Positions 48,358 to 59,086 of a stretch of 64,000 bases of DNA are shown piece by piece. A program made the translations under genes and the position numbers. The stretch comes from Brucella daejeonensis (GTDB taxonomy: Bacteria > Pseudomonadota > Alphaproteobacteria > Rhizobiales > Rhizobiaceae), in the NCBI RefSeq assembly GCF_014199265.1, contig NZ_JACIJG010000014.1, positions 1-64,000 on the forward strand, read 5' to 3'. The notes under the pieces are model-generated. The model searched no databases. It worked only from the letters and a program-made list of their open reading frames with translations, and was not told where the DNA came from. Position 1 is the first letter of the stretch. Each line of letters opens with the position of its first letter.

Positions 48358-48948
48358 TTACTTCTTGTCGGCCTGTAGCGTGGCCTTGACGATCTTGTCC
48401 GGGTTCTCGACGGAGCCGTTATCGGACTCGCTGCCCTTCTTTATCTTGTCCACGGTATCCATGCCGCTGACAACCTTGCCGACCACGGTATACTGGCCGT
48501 TGAGGAAGGAACCGTCGGCAAACATGATGAAAAACTGCGAGTTGGCCGAGTTCGGGTTCTGGCTGCGCGCCATGCCGACCGTACCGCGCACGAATGGTTC
48601 CTTCGAGAATTCAGCCGGAATATCGGGATAGTCCGAACCGCCGGTGCCGACGCGCGCGGCATCGAAACCCTTATCCATATTGCCGAACTTCACGTCGCCG
48701 GTCTGGGCCATGAAGCCGGGAATGACACGGTGAAAGGCAACGCCGTTATACGCGCCTTCGCGGACGAGCTTTTCGATCTGCGCGACATGCTTCGGCGCCA
48801 GATCCGGGCGAAGCTGGATAGCGACGTCGCCATCCTTCAGCTTGAGGACCACGGTGTTTTCAGCATTCGCGGCGGAAGCCGTCTGCACAGCCCCCTGTGA
48901 CAGCGCGAAGAAAGCGGCAGCGGCAAGCACTGAGCGAATAATGGACAT
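48358..48948 (-). CDS. Exported peptidyl-prolyl isomerase (cyclophilin)
   Basis: 196 aa. A signal peptide spans about residues 1-26 from the ATG at 48948, ending AASA-like before NAENTVV. The cyclophilin core matches its neighbour (VAFHRVIPGFMAQTGD, NPNSANSQFFIMF). Periplasmic folding helper by inference. GGAG lies 11 nt before the chosen ATG; the longer frame would begin with TTG. Confidence 0.92.
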   Translation of the reverse strand: MSIIRSVLAAAAFFALSQGAVQTASAANAENTVVLKLKDGDVAIQLRPDLAPKHVAQIEKLVREGAYNGVAFHRVIPGFMAQTGDVKFGNMDKGFDAARVGTGGSDYPDIPAEFSKEPFVRGTVGMARSQNPNSANSQFFIMFADGSFLNGQYTVVGKVVSGMDTVDKIKKGSESDNGSVENPDKIVKATLQADKK

Positions 48949-48969
48949 GATTGAAAAAACTCCCTGCAA

Positions 48970-49464
48970 TCAGGATTTGAGTTTGGCGTTCAAGGCAGTG
49001 GCGACAGCCACTGGAACAAAAGGCTCGATATCGCCACCCATGGAGGCAATCTGGCGAACCAATGTGGCGGTAATCGTGCGTACAGCCGGGTCGGCTGGCA
49101 GGAAGACAGTCTGCAATTCCGGCGCCATGGTGCCGTTCATGCCTGCCATCTGCATTTCGTAATCGAGATCGGTGCCGTCGCGCAGGCCCCGCACCATCAA
49201 TTGCGCGCCGTGCCTGCGTGCCGCATCGATGACCAGCCCGTCGAAGGAAATGACGGAAACCCGCGCCGCATCCTTTCCCAGAATGACCTTGGCGCTCTCG
49301 TCAATGAGTTCCACACGTTCTTCGAAGGTGAAAAGCGGCTTTTTGCCCGGATGAACGCCGATGGCGACAATTACCTTATCGGCAAGGCGCAAGGCACCCT
49401 TGAGGACATCCATATGGCCGTTTGTCACCGGGTCGAAGGAGCCCGCATAGATCGCGATCGTCAT
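48970..49464 (-). CDS. coaD: Phosphopantetheine adenylyltransferase
   Basis: Penultimate step of coenzyme A synthesis. It is 164 aa, the family size. The nucleotidyltransferase motif is [16 protein letters not shown] (the TxGH variant), and the C-terminal '[19 protein letters not shown]' replaces the usual ISSTxVR element. It is the first gene of a coaD-cyclophilin-cyclophilin series on the minus strand. Confidence 0.95.
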   Translation of the reverse strand: MTIAIYAGSFDPVTNGHMDVLKGALRLADKVIVAIGVHPGKKPLFTFEERVELIDESAKVILGKDAARVSVISFDGLVIDAARRHGAQLMVRGLRDGTDLDYEMQMAGMNGTMAPELQTVFLPADPAVRTITATLVRQIASMGGDIEPFVPVAVATALNAKLKS

Positions 49465-49655
49465 TTCTTCCAGCTAGCCTTTTCTGACAGGATTTTCAAC
49501 AAGAACCACAGCGATAAGAAAATAGAAACCAAGAAAGCAGATGAACGCGACATGAACGGCAATTTCACGGCATGTTCACAACCGATTTACCAGAATAGGT
49601 GCAAATTCGGTGCAACCTTTTCGTTTCTGAAGCGTATGTATGTCGAAAGGATAAG

Positions 49656-49808
49656 ATGATGATGATCTTTCTTCTGGCATTATCCATGATGGTCGCGATG
49701 GCCGCATCGGCAATCATACTGCTTCTTGAGGAGAAGGAATCCAAGCGTCAGCGCGTGCGCCAGGTGGCATTCGATCTGGATACACTGCGCAACATGCGTT
49801 CGCGGTAG
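49656..49808 (+). CDS. Small single-helix membrane protein, 50 aa
   Basis: Starts at a run of ATG codons preceded by AGGATAAG. One N-terminal membrane helix (MIFLLALSMMVAMAASAIILL) is followed by a basic cytoplasmic tail (EEKESKRQRVRQVAFDLDTL). It lies between divergent coaD and convergent gyrA, with a strong terminator downstream. No family is recognised, but the start, helix and terminator make it a credible gene. Confidence 0.6.
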   Translation: MMMIFLLALSMMVAMAASAIILLLEEKESKRQRVRQVAFDLDTLRNMRSR

Positions 49809-49861
49809 GCGCGATCCCGAAGAGTTTTCCCGATCGCCAATTCCTCCAGTCTTGGCATCTG

Positions 49862-49895
49862 AAAAAGGCCGATGGTTTCCGCCATCGGCCTTTTT
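49862..49895. terminator. Bidirectional intrinsic terminator
   Basis: A perfect 14-bp stem aaaaaggccgatgg/ccatcggccttttt with a 6-nt loop, flanked by A5 and T5. It serves the 50-aa gene on the plus strand and gyrA on the minus strand. Confidence 0.92.
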
Positions 49896-49947
49896 CATTG
49901 AAGCTTATCGAGACGGCTGGCAGGCCCGGGTCGCCGGGCCTGTTTGG

Positions 49948-52752
49948 TTATTCCCCGGTCGCGACAGGTGCTTCGCCTTCCGGCGTCGCGTCGTCGCCAT
50001 CGCCGTTCTCTTCGTCGCTATCGGCTTCGGATATGCGTTCCACCGAGACAACCTTCTCGCTGTCCGCGGTGTTGAAGATCGTGACGCCCTTGGTGGAGCG
50101 TCCGGCGATACGGATTCCGTCGACCGGCACGCGGATGAGCTGTCCGCCATCAGAAACCAGCAGGATCTGGTCGCTCGCCTCGACCGGGAACAAAGCCACC
50201 AGCTTGCCGATCTCGTCCGTCTTCGACGTATCGGTGGCGCGGATACCCTTGCCGCCTCGGCCGGAAACGCGGAATTCATAGGAGGAAGACCGCTTGCCGT
50301 AGCCATATTCGCTGACGGTCAGAACGGTTTCTTCCCGCGCTTTCAGCTCCTGATAACGCTCTTCGTTGAGTTCCGTTTCGGTTCCGACTTCCTCACCGAC
50401 CACCACGATATCGTCGGCATCGTCCGCGCCCTGTGCGCGGCGTTCGGCAATCGAGCGCTTGAGATAGGCCGAGCGCTCCGCCGCATCCGCATCGACGTGA
50501 TGCAGGATGGCCATGGAGATGACCTTGTCGCCGTCCGCCAGATTGATGCCGCGCACGCCGATGGAGTTGCGGCCCGCGAAGACGCGCACATCGGTGACGG
50601 GGAAGCGGATGCACTGGCCGCCGGCGCAGGTGAGCAGCACGTCATCGAATTCCGTGCAGGTATCGACCGAGAGGATTTCATCGCCCTCGTCGTCAAGCTT
50701 CATGGCGATCTTGCCATTGCGGTTGACCTGAACGAAGTCCGAGAGCTTGTTGCGGCGCACCGTGCCGCGCGTCGTGGAGAACATGACGTCGAGGTTTGCC
50801 CAGGAATCCTCGTCCTCCGGTAGCGGCATGATGGTCGTAATGCGCTCGCCCTGCTGCAAGGGCAGCATGTTGATGAGCGCCTTGCCGCGCGATTGCGGCG
50901 TGCCGACCGGCAGACGCCAGACCTTTTCCTTATAGACGATACCGCGTGAGGAGAAGAACAGAACCGGCGTGTGCGTGTTGGCCACGAACAGCCGCGTCAC
51001 GAAATCCTCGTCCTTCGTCGCCATGCCGGAGCGGCCCTTGCCGCCGCGACGCTGCGCGCGATAGGTGGCGAGCGGAACGCGCTTGATATAGCCCGCATGG
51101 CTGACGGTGACGACCATATCCTCGCGGGCGATCAGGTCCTCGTCGTCCATTTCGGCGCCGCCGAAACCGATTTCGGTGCGGCGCGGCGTGGCGAACTCGT
51201 CACGCACGGCGATCATCTCATCTTTCACGATGGTCATGACGCGCAGGCGCGAGCCGAGAATATCGAGGTAATCGCGGATTTCCTCGCCGATCTTGTTCAA
51301 CTCGTCGGCCACTTCGTCGCGTCCGAGCGCCGTCAGGCGCTGGAGGCGCAGCTCGAGAATGGCACGAGCCTGTTCTTCGGAGAGGTTGTAGGTGTTGTCG
51401 TCGTTGAGCGTGTGGCGCGGATCGTCGATGAGCTGGATCAGCGGAGCCACATCGGATGCCGGCCAGCGGCGTTCCATCAACTGTTCGCGCGCCGTCGTCG
51501 GATCGGGCGCGCGGCGGATCAGCGCGATCACCTCATCGATATTGGCAACCGCAATGGCCAGGCCGACCAACACATGCGCGCGATCACGCGCCTTGTTGAG
51601 CAGGAACTTGGTGCGACGCGTCACCACTTCCTCGCGGAAGGAGACGAAGGCGCGCAATATATCGAGAAGGACAAGCTGTTCCGGCTTGCCGCCGTTCAGC
51701 GCCACCATGTTGCAGCCAAACGAGGTTTGCAGCGGCGTGTAGCGGTAAAGCTGGTTCAGCACCACATCGGCCACGGCGTCGCGCTTCAATTCCACCACGA
51801 CGCGATAGCCTTCGCGGTCGGATTCGTCGCGCAGATCGGAAATGCCCTCGATGCGCTTGTCGCGCACCAGTTCGGCCATTTTCTCGATCATCGAAGCCTT
51901 GTTCACCTGATAGGGAATCTCGGTGATGATGATGGCCTCACGGTCGCCGCGCATCGGCTCGATGGTGGCGCGACCGCGCATGATGACGGAGCCGCGGCCC
52001 GTCGAATAGGCCGAATTGATTCCGTTGCGGCCCAGAATGATGCCGCCGGTCGGGAAATCGGGACCCGGAATGATTTCCATCATCTCCGGAAGCTCGATAG
52101 CCGGATTGTCGATCAGCGCCACGCAGCCGTCGATGATTTCGCCGAGATTGTGCGGCGGAATATTGGTCGCCATGCCGACCGCGATGCCGCCCGAACCGTT
52201 GACGAGCAGGTTCGGGAACCGCGCGGGCATGACCACCGGTTCCTGCTCGCGTCCGTCATAATTGTCCTGAAAATCGACCGTGTCCTTGTCGATATCCGAC
52301 AGGATGGTTTCAGAAAGCTTTTCCAGACGGCATTCGGTATAACGCATCGCCGCCGGCGGATCGCCGTCGATGGAGCCGAAATTGCCCTGCCCGTCCACGA
52401 GCGGATCGCGCATGGAGAAATCCTGCGCCATACGCACGAGGGCGTCGTAAATGGAGGCGTCGCCATGCGGATGGTATTTACCCATCACCTCACCGACCAC
52501 ACCTGCCGACTTGCGGTACGGGCGGTTATAGGCGAGGTTCATCTCGTTCATGGCATGGAGAATGCGCCGGTGCACGGGCTTCAGGCCGTCGCGCACGTCG
52601 GGCAGAGCGCGGCTCACGATCACGCTCATCGCGTAATCGAGATAGGAGCGCTGCATCTCCTCGATAATGGAAATCGGTTCGATACCGCTGGGGCCGCCGT
52701 GCGGGCCACCATTCATATCGTCGGAACCGGGTGGAGGCGTTTGATCTGACAC
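49948..52752 (-). CDS. gyrA: DNA gyrase subunit A
   Basis: Introduces negative supercoils with GyrB. It is 934 aa, longer than E. coli through an N-terminal extension of 16 residues and an acidic insertion near residues 775-805. The active-site tyrosine is Tyr138 (RYTE). In the quinolone-resistance region ([15 protein letters not shown]) the residue equivalent to E. coli Ser83 is Ala99 and that equivalent to Asp87 is Asp103. The C-terminal beta-pinwheel has the GyrA box region '[10 protein letters not shown]'. It is monocistronic. Confidence 0.97.
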   Translation of the reverse strand: MSDQTPPPGSDDMNGGPHGGPSGIEPISIIEEMQRSYLDYAMSVIVSRALPDVRDGLKPVHRRILHAMNEMNLAYNRPYRKSAGVVGEVMGKYHPHGDASIYDALVRMAQDFSMRDPLVDGQGNFGSIDGDPPAAMRYTECRLEKLSETILSDIDKDTVDFQDNYDGREQEPVVMPARFPNLLVNGSGGIAVGMATNIPPHNLGEIIDGCVALIDNPAIELPEMMEIIPGPDFPTGGIILGRNGINSAYSTGRGSVIMRGRATIEPMRGDREAIIITEIPYQVNKASMIEKMAELVRDKRIEGISDLRDESDREGYRVVVELKRDAVADVVLNQLYRYTPLQTSFGCNMVALNGGKPEQLVLLDILRAFVSFREEVVTRRTKFLLNKARDRAHVLVGLAIAVANIDEVIALIRRAPDPTTAREQLMERRWPASDVAPLIQLIDDPRHTLNDDNTYNLSEEQARAILELRLQRLTALGRDEVADELNKIGEEIRDYLDILGSRLRVMTIVKDEMIAVRDEFATPRRTEIGFGGAEMDDEDLIAREDMVVTVSHAGYIKRVPLATYRAQRRGGKGRSGMATKDEDFVTRLFVANTHTPVLFFSSRGIVYKEKVWRLPVGTPQSRGKALINMLPLQQGERITTIMPLPEDEDSWANLDVMFSTTRGTVRRNKLSDFVQVNRNGKIAMKLDDEGDEILSVDTCTEFDDVLLTCAGGQCIRFPVTDVRVFAGRNSIGVRGINLADGDKVISMAILHHVDADAAERSAYLKRSIAERRAQGADDADDIVVVGEEVGTETELNEERYQELKAREETVLTVSEYGYGKRSSSYEFRVSGRGGKGIRATDTSKTDEIGKLVALFPVEASDQILLVSDGGQLIRVPVDGIRIAGRSTKGVTIFNTADSEKVVSVERISEADSDEENGDGDDATPEGEAPVATGE

Positions 52753-53002
52753 TATTCAGATTTCTTTCTCAACAGAATCGATAAAGTCACTTTATAACGG
52801 AAAGCAGCAAAAAACGCCAATTTCACGACCGTTTCGGCGAGCTAATTCCATTATATATATCAATCGCTTATGAGATATTCACATAAAGATGGCGCAACGA
52901 TCTTGTCCGCAACGGCGCTTCGCATCGACCATGCGGGCCTAATCGTCTACAATCGACGCATCGAATTGAGCATAACAGGACAATGAAAAGGGCGCGTGCA
53001 GT

Positions 53003-53632
53003 ATGGGGTTCTACGATACGGTTTTCAGCGCCTTCGTTACTCTTCTTGTCACAATCGATCCACCGGGCCTTGCGCCGCTGTTTCTGGCGCTGACGCCGGG
53101 CATGAAACGCGGCGACCGGAGCCAGGTCGCGCTGCGCGCCTCGATCATCGGTTTCGCGGTCATGGCGCTTTTTGCGATAGCGGGCGCGCAAATTCTCGGC
53201 ATGTTCGGCATCACCATCGGCGCATTCAGGGTTGCTGGCGGCCTTCTCCTGTTCTGGATCGCCTTCGAGATGATTTTCGAGAAGCGCACGGAGCGCAAGG
53301 AAAAGAGCGCCGAAGTCGCCATCACCAAGGATCACATCCGCAATATCGCGGCCTTTCCTCTTGCCATCCCGCTGATTGCCGGGCCGGGCGCGATCTCGGC
53401 TATCGTGCTGACATCGAACTCTTTCCAGGGCGTCGGGCCGAAAGCCGCCCTTCTCGGCGTCATCTTCGTCTGCCTGCTGATCACTTATATCGTGCTTCTG
53501 TTGGCCGAGCGGGTCGACCGGTTTCTGGGTGAAACCGGCCGTTCCATCCTGACCCGCCTTCTTGGCGTCATTCTGGCGGCTCTCGCGGTGCAGTTCGTCG
53601 CCGATGGCGTAAAGACGCTGATCGGCGGTTAA
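53003..53632 (+). CDS. MarC family integral membrane protein
   Basis: 209 aa with six hydrophobic helices. The family signature 'TLLVTIDPPGLAPLFLALT' is near the N-terminus, with the repeat-like AFPLAIPLIAGPGAISA. The function of MarC/UPF0056 proteins is unsettled; earlier links to antibiotic resistance were not upheld. Its TAA overlaps the stop of convergent phnE, sharing TTAA. Confidence 0.88.
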   Translation: MGFYDTVFSAFVTLLVTIDPPGLAPLFLALTPGMKRGDRSQVALRASIIGFAVMALFAIAGAQILGMFGITIGAFRVAGGLLLFWIAFEMIFEKRTERKEKSAEVAITKDHIRNIAAFPLAIPLIAGPGAISAIVLTSNSFQGVGPKAALLGVIFVCLLITYIVLLLAERVDRFLGETGRSILTRLLGVILAALAVQFVADGVKTLIGG

Positions 53633-54501
53633 GCCGACTTCATCGCCTTCTTGCCGATCATGGCATGACGCAGTTTCGACGAGAACCAATCTATGACGGC
53701 AACGGCAACGAGGATCATGATGATGAGGAAAGAAACGTCCTGAAGGTTCAAAACCTTGATCTGTTCGGCCAGATGGGAGCCGATGCCGCCTGCCCCGACG
53801 ATGCCGATGATAGTGGCCGAACGGGTATTCGACTCGAAGAAATAGAGCACCTGACTGCCGATCAGCGGCAGCACCTGCGGCAGAATACCGAAGCGATAGC
53901 CGTGTAACCTGCTGCCGCCTGACGACACCACGCCTTCGACCGGCTTCCTGTCGGCGCCCTCGATGGATTCCGAGAACAGCTTGCCGAACGAACCGAAATC
54001 CGAACAGGCGATGGCGAGGATGCCCGCGAAGGGACCGAGGCCCACGACCGAAACCCAGATCAGCGCCCAGATCAGCGTATCGACGCCACGGATCGTGTCG
54101 AGGAAGCGGCGAATGCCGAAATGCACGAATATGTTCGGGATGATGTTCTTTGCGGCCAGAAAGCCGAAAGGAAAGGCGAAGAGCGCGGCCAGCAGCGTAC
54201 CCAGATAGGCGATGGCAAGCGTTTCCATCATCGACCATAGATAAAGGCCGAAACGCCCGCCGGCGGATGGAGGCATCATCATCAGCGCGAAATCGCCAAG
54301 CCTTCCGAGGCCGTTCACAATGCGCAGCAGCGAAAAATCGAGCCAGTAGAGCGCGAACCAGACCGAAGCGACGATTGCAATGGCTGCGATCGCCCAATTG
54401 CGCCATGTGCGGGAATTGCCGAACAGATCGCCATGCTCCGCCCGCAATTCCTTTTCGCGCGCGTGCGCCTCGCGGGAGAGACTTTGTGCAATGTCAGTCA
54501 T
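53629..54501 (-). CDS. phnE: Phosphonate ABC transporter permease (second PhnE)
   Basis: 290 aa inner-membrane permease with about six helices and the EAA-type loop in 'SGGSRLHGYRFGILPQVLPL'. The typical opening 'LARLFPPS' region is replaced by an N-terminal cytoplasmic stretch of about 50 residues. The ATG at 54501 has GGGAG at 6-nt spacing. It follows the first phnE by 13 bp; two permeases probably form a heterodimer for PhnC/PhnD. Confidence 0.93.
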   Translation of the reverse strand: MTDIAQSLSREAHAREKELRAEHGDLFGNSRTWRNWAIAAIAIVASVWFALYWLDFSLLRIVNGLGRLGDFALMMMPPSAGGRFGLYLWSMMETLAIAYLGTLLAALFAFPFGFLAAKNIIPNIFVHFGIRRFLDTIRGVDTLIWALIWVSVVGLGPFAGILAIACSDFGSFGKLFSESIEGADRKPVEGVVSSGGSRLHGYRFGILPQVLPLIGSQVLYFFESNTRSATIIGIVGAGGIGSHLAEQIKVLNLQDVSFLIIMILVAVAVIDWFSSKLRHAMIGKKAMKSA

Positions 54502-54514
54502 GATGATCTCCCGT

Positions 54515-55387
54515 TTAACCGATGCGGCCCAGAAGCGCGTGGCGGATGCGCTGCGTGACAAGGTCGATCGCAAAGATCGTGACGATGATCAGAAGCAGGA
54601 TGGCGCTGACGTCGCTGTAATAAAACTGGCGGATGGAGGTGAGCAGTTCCTGCCCGATGCCGCCTGCCCCGACAAAGCCCATCACGGATGCGCCGCGCAC
54701 ATTGATTTCAAACCGCAGCAGGCCATAGGAGGCAAAATTTGCCGCCACCTGCGGCAGCACCGCGAAACGGATCACTTGCAGGCCGGAGCCGCCGGAGGCG
54801 CGAATGCCTTCCACGGGGCGCATATCGATATTCTCGACCACTTCGGAAAACAGTTTGCCGAGCGAGCCTGCCGTATGCAGCATCAGCGCCAGAACACCGG
54901 CCATAGGTCCCAGACCAAAGGCAATGACGAACAAAAGCGCAAAGACGATTTCAGGCACCGTGCGCAGCAACTCCAGACCGCGCCGGACGATGAAGCGCAC
55001 GGTCGAATTCGGCGCCATGTTGGATGACGCGGCGAAAGACGCCGCAAAAGCGATGGCCGCGCCGATCAGCGTCGCCAGATAGGCGATCAGCAGCGTCTCG
55101 AAAAGCATTTTGAGCCAGCCGCCGAGGTTCCAGTACCAGGTCGCCAGATCGCTCCAGAAATTGGCGATGGTCAGGTCTGGAAGGATGCGGCCGAGATAGT
55201 TCGTGAAGCGGAAGATGTTTTCGGCCAGGGTGCCCGGCCGAACGTCGGCGACAACGGAAGCAGCCATGGCGATAGCGACAAGCGCAAGGAGGAGCGCGAT
55301 ACCGTAGAGACGCCTCTTGCCGACTTCCCTGCGATAATCGGCAAGCAGGCTTTTTGCGCCGCTGCCGTCGAGTGATGATACCGTCAT
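54515..55387 (-). CDS. phnE: Phosphonate ABC transporter permease (first PhnE)
   Basis: 290 aa permease with an N-terminal cytoplasmic segment and about six helices. The coupling loop reads 'ASGGSGLQVIRFAVLPQVAA'. It is paralogous to the following gene along its full length. It lies after phnD, separated from it by an intrinsic terminator (55402-55433), so permease output is probably lower than that of the binding protein. Confidence 0.93.
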   Translation of the reverse strand: MTVSSLDGSGAKSLLADYRREVGKRRLYGIALLLALVAIAMAASVVADVRPGTLAENIFRFTNYLGRILPDLTIANFWSDLATWYWNLGGWLKMLFETLLIAYLATLIGAAIAFAASFAASSNMAPNSTVRFIVRRGLELLRTVPEIVFALLFVIAFGLGPMAGVLALMLHTAGSLGKLFSEVVENIDMRPVEGIRASGGSGLQVIRFAVLPQVAANFASYGLLRFEINVRGASVMGFVGAGGIGQELLTSIRQFYYSDVSAILLLIIVTIFAIDLVTQRIRHALLGRIG

Positions 55388-55401
55388 GCGATCATTCCCA
55401 T

Positions 55402-55433
55402 AAAAATGCCCGAAGCCGTGTCGGCTCCGGGCA
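55402..55433 (-). terminator. Terminator/attenuator between phnD and phnE
   Basis: On the minus strand a 12-bp stem with one mismatch and a 3-nt loop (55407-55433) is followed by TTTTTA. It is positioned to reduce transcription of the permease genes relative to phnD. Confidence 0.75.
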
Positions 55434-55451
55434 CTTCAATCGTTCTGTCGA

Positions 55452-56378
55452 TCAGGACTTGCGTGCCTTGTCGTTGAACTTGAGCATTTCGATGATCGGC
55501 TCATATTCCTTGGCTTCGGTTGCCACGAATTCCTTGTCCTTGCCATCGGACAGCGCGTCGAAGCCAGCCTTGTCCTTTTTCGGCATATCGAGGAAAGCCT
55601 GCTTGATGTCGGCCTTGAGCTGGTCCGGCAGCGTGCTGAGAACAGCAAACGGGCCTTCGGGGAGGAAGTCCGACTTGAAGATGATGCGGAAATCGTCCTT
55701 GGTCATTTCCTTGCCGTTGGCATCCTTGAGAACGCCGCGGCTGATCATGCGGGTCAGGTTGGAGTCGTCTTCCGAGTTCCAGGCATTGGCCGCAGCGTCA
55801 GCGGTGCCCTGTGCAAGCGCGAGAACGGCGTTCTCATGGCTGCCGGCGAAGAAGTTCTTACCGAAGAACGAATCGACGCTGTAGCCTTCGCGGTTGAGGA
55901 AGTAACGCGGTGCGTTGTTGCCCGAGGTCGAGTTCGGATCGACGAGCGCAATGGTCTTGCCCTTGAGGTCATCCATTTTCTGATACGGGCTGTCGGCGCG
56001 GACATAAACGACGGAGTAGTAGCCGTTGACGCCGGTGTTGTGGCGCTGATTGACGAGCGGGGTCGTCTCAACGCCGGTCATGACGGCGCGCGAATAGGAT
56101 GCAGGGCCGTAAAAGGCAATCTGAATGTTACCGGCGCGCTGGCCTTCGATGACGGCCGCATAGTCATTGGCGACGCGCAGCGTGACCTTGGTGCCGAGTT
56201 CCTTGCTCAGATAGGCTGCGAGCGGTGCGTAACGGTCGGAGGTGGTCGAGGCGTTTTCGGCCGGGATCAGTCCCAGGACGAGTTCCGGGTAATCCTTGCT
56301 CCAGTCGGCAGCCTGGACATGAAAGGTCATCGTCGCTGTGAGCGCGACGGCCGCCAGAAAGGTTCTACGGTTAAGCAT
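55452..56378 (-). CDS. phnD: Phosphonate-binding periplasmic protein
   Basis: 308 aa solute-binding protein. A signal peptide spans about residues 1-23 (MLNRRTFLAAVALTATMTFHVQA). The family core includes 'LGLIPAENASTTSDRYAPL' and 'AFYGPASYSRAVM', followed by DPNSTSGNNAPRYFL, which lines the phosphonate site. It delivers alkylphosphonates to PhnE/PhnC. It lies 54 bp after phnC. Confidence 0.95.
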   Translation of the reverse strand: MLNRRTFLAAVALTATMTFHVQAADWSKDYPELVLGLIPAENASTTSDRYAPLAAYLSKELGTKVTLRVANDYAAVIEGQRAGNIQIAFYGPASYSRAVMTGVETTPLVNQRHNTGVNGYYSVVYVRADSPYQKMDDLKGKTIALVDPNSTSGNNAPRYFLNREGYSVDSFFGKNFFAGSHENAVLALAQGTADAAANAWNSEDDSNLTRMISRGVLKDANGKEMTKDDFRIIFKSDFLPEGPFAVLSTLPDQLKADIKQAFLDMPKKDKAGFDALSDGKDKEFVATEAKEYEPIIEMLKFNDKARKS

Positions 56379-56432
56379 GGGTATCTCCTGTTAATCCCTG
56401 ATTTGGAACGTATTTTTCCGGAGCGGTTGCGC

Positions 56433-57260
<828 letters not shown>

Positions 57261-57298
57261 GAATTCGTCTCCATTCATGCTCACTATTAATTGGATCG

Positions 57299-57327
57299 GT
57301 GACACTGCAATGAACGAACAATGACGT
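57299..57327 (-). promoter_or_regulatory. Candidate tandem Pho box upstream of phnC
   Basis: On the minus strand three heptamers resembling CTGTCAT recur every 11 bp: acgtcat (57321-57327), cgttcat (57310-57316) and gtgtcac (57299-57305). Each agrees at five of seven positions. PhoB sites are tandem 11-bp units of this kind. The array lies about 40 bp before the phnC start, which would suit phosphate-starvation control. Confidence 0.6.
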
Positions 57328-57329
57328 TT

Positions 57330-57343
57330 GTGTAAATTTACAC
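57330..57343. promoter_or_regulatory. Perfect palindrome upstream of phnC
   Basis: gtgtaaatttacac is a perfect 14-bp palindrome immediately upstream of the Pho-box-like array. It may be a second operator or part of the promoter. A specific regulator is not identifiable. Confidence 0.5.
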
Positions 57344-57362
57344 GACACTATAAGTTTTTTCT

Positions 57363-57950
57363 TCAAGCGATTGTTTTAATAACAGTTTCACGCAGGTGAA
57401 ACAGGAAGGCCTCTGTGGATGTACCGACATCGCCGGAATTGTCTATTGTGACAACATCTGCGGCACCGTCATCGAATCTTACTTCGCGTGAAAGGCGGGC
57501 GATAATTTCCTCACGGCTTTCGCGGCCGCGTGAGGCCAGACGCTCGGCCAACACCTCGGAACGGGCCGTGATAACAACGACCGAACGCTGCGGATAAAGC
57601 CTGCGGATATCGCCGAGAACCCGGCGCGAGACATTGGCGATCACCACGGTTCCGCTGGAAATCGTATCGTCCAGTTCTTTCGGTAAGCCATAATGCAGGC
57701 CATGCGCCTGCCAGTGCAGCGCGAAAGCACCTTCGCTTGCCGCCTTCGAAAACGCTGTCTCATCGAGGCTGTCGTGATCCTCGGTGCCGGGCATTTGCGG
57801 GCGCGTGATGACACGGCGCACAAAATGAAAACGCGCGTCGCCTGCAAGGGCGGCGCGCGCTGCGTCCATGATCGTGTCCTTGCCGGCCCCGCTGGGGCCG
57901 ACAACCGCGACGAAACAGCCTTTCGGCTCCTGATTTTGCACTTGCATCAC
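57363..57950 (-). CDS. phnN: Ribose 1,5-bisphosphate phosphokinase
   Basis: Makes PRPP from ribose 1,5-bisphosphate, the end of the C-P lyase route. It is 195 aa with a guanylate-kinase-like fold and the P-loop GPSGAGKDT. Its ATG overlaps the phnM stop, and it is the last gene of the C-P lyase block. Confidence 0.93.
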   Translation of the reverse strand: MMQVQNQEPKGCFVAVVGPSGAGKDTIMDAARAALAGDARFHFVRRVITRPQMPGTEDHDSLDETAFSKAASEGAFALHWQAHGLHYGLPKELDDTISSGTVVIANVSRRVLGDIRRLYPQRSVVVITARSEVLAERLASRGRESREEIIARLSREVRFDDGAADVVTIDNSGDVGTSTEAFLFHLRETVIKTIA

Positions 57951-59086
57951 AGCACCCGCTCGCCTTCGCGCCAGACGGTACGCACCACCGGGATCGCGCC
58001 ATTGGTGCGCACGCGCACCAGATCGGCGCGCTTGCCGAGAGCGATTTCGCCGCGATCGTCCATGCTCACGGCATCGGCCGGGTTCTTGGTTACAAAGCGG
58101 ATCGCGTCCGGCAGGGCAACCGGGCGTTCGCCCGAAGCAAGACCGAAAGCCGACTGGATCAGGCTGAACGGAATATAGTCCGATGACAATATGTCGAGGC
58201 TGCCATTGTCCACCAGATCGCGGGCGGCGATATTGCCGGAATGCGATCCGCCGCGCACGATATTCGGCGCGCCCATCAGAATCGAAAGGCCAGCTCCCTT
58301 GGAGGCAACGGCTGCTTCCATCGTGGTCGGGAATTCAGCGATGCGCACGCCATGATCGAGCGATTCATCGACATGGGTGCTCGTGGCGTCGTCATGGCTT
58401 GCCAGAACGATGCCGCGCGTTGCAGCGAGATCGGCAATGGCGCGGCGATGCCTGGAGGCATAGGCATCCGAATCCGCCATACGCTTGTCGCAATGCACCC
58501 GGAATTCCTCGTCGGTGAGTTTCATCTTGCGCATGTAATAGGTGCGATATGTATCAAGATCAACGAATTGACGCTGACCGGGCGCATGATCCATGAGCGA
58601 GGCAAGCTTGACCCGGTCGTCATTCTCGAACAGCGCAAAACTTTCCAGACAGTCGGCGGCGGAAACCTCACAGCGCAGGTGCAGGAAATGGTCGGCGCGC
58701 AGCCGGTTTTCACGCACGCCGCTTTCAATCGCATCCGCCAGAAGGCGCATGTCACGTCCGTCGAAATCCTTGTCATAATCCGAACCGACGCGCATGGCAT
58801 CGAAGACAGTCGTGATGCCCGAAGCGGCAACCTGCGCGTCATGCGCCTGCACGGCGGCATCGACATTCCAGCGTACTTTCGGGCGCGGCGCATAATGGCT
58901 TTCGAGTTGATCTGTGTGCAACTCGATCAGGCCCGGAATGACGTAATCGCCATCCATGTCGTCGCCAACGTGGGTGTTGCCCTGATCGATTGCCGCGATC
59001 TTGCCGTCGCGGATCAGGATCGAGCCGGAGACAACATCGTCGGCAAGCACGATGCGTGCGTTTTTCAGAACGATTTCATTAGCCAT
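57947..59086 (-). CDS. phnM: Ribosyl triphosphonate diphosphatase
   Basis: Amidohydrolase-fold enzyme, 379 aa. It removes pyrophosphate from 5-phosphonoribosyl triphosphate, the substrate prepared by PhnGHIL. The metal motif is '[19 protein letters not shown]', and His/Asp ligands are in [15 protein letters not shown]. It overlaps its neighbours on both sides by a few bases, as expected in a translationally coupled operon. Confidence 0.94.
   Translation of the reverse strand: MANEIVLKNARIVLADDVVSGSILIRDGKIAAIDQGNTHVGDDMDGDYVIPGLIELHTDQLESHYAPRPKVRWNVDAAVQAHDAQVAASGITTVFDAMRVGSDYDKDFDGRDMRLLADAIESGVRENRLRADHFLHLRCEVSAADCLESFALFENDDRVKLASLMDHAPGQRQFVDLDTYRTYYMRKMKLTDEEFRVHCDKRMADSDAYASRHRRAIADLAATRGIVLASHDDATSTHVDESLDHGVRIAEFPTTMEAAVASKGAGLSILMGAPNIVRGGSHSGNIAARDLVDNGSLDILSSDYIPFSLIQSAFGLASGERPVALPDAIRFVTKNPADAVSMDDRGEIALGKRADLVRVRTNGAIPVVRTVWREGERVL

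Noticed and set aside
50971-52749. 592-codon plus-strand frame opposite gyrA
   Set aside because: Shadow of gyrA; no family features.
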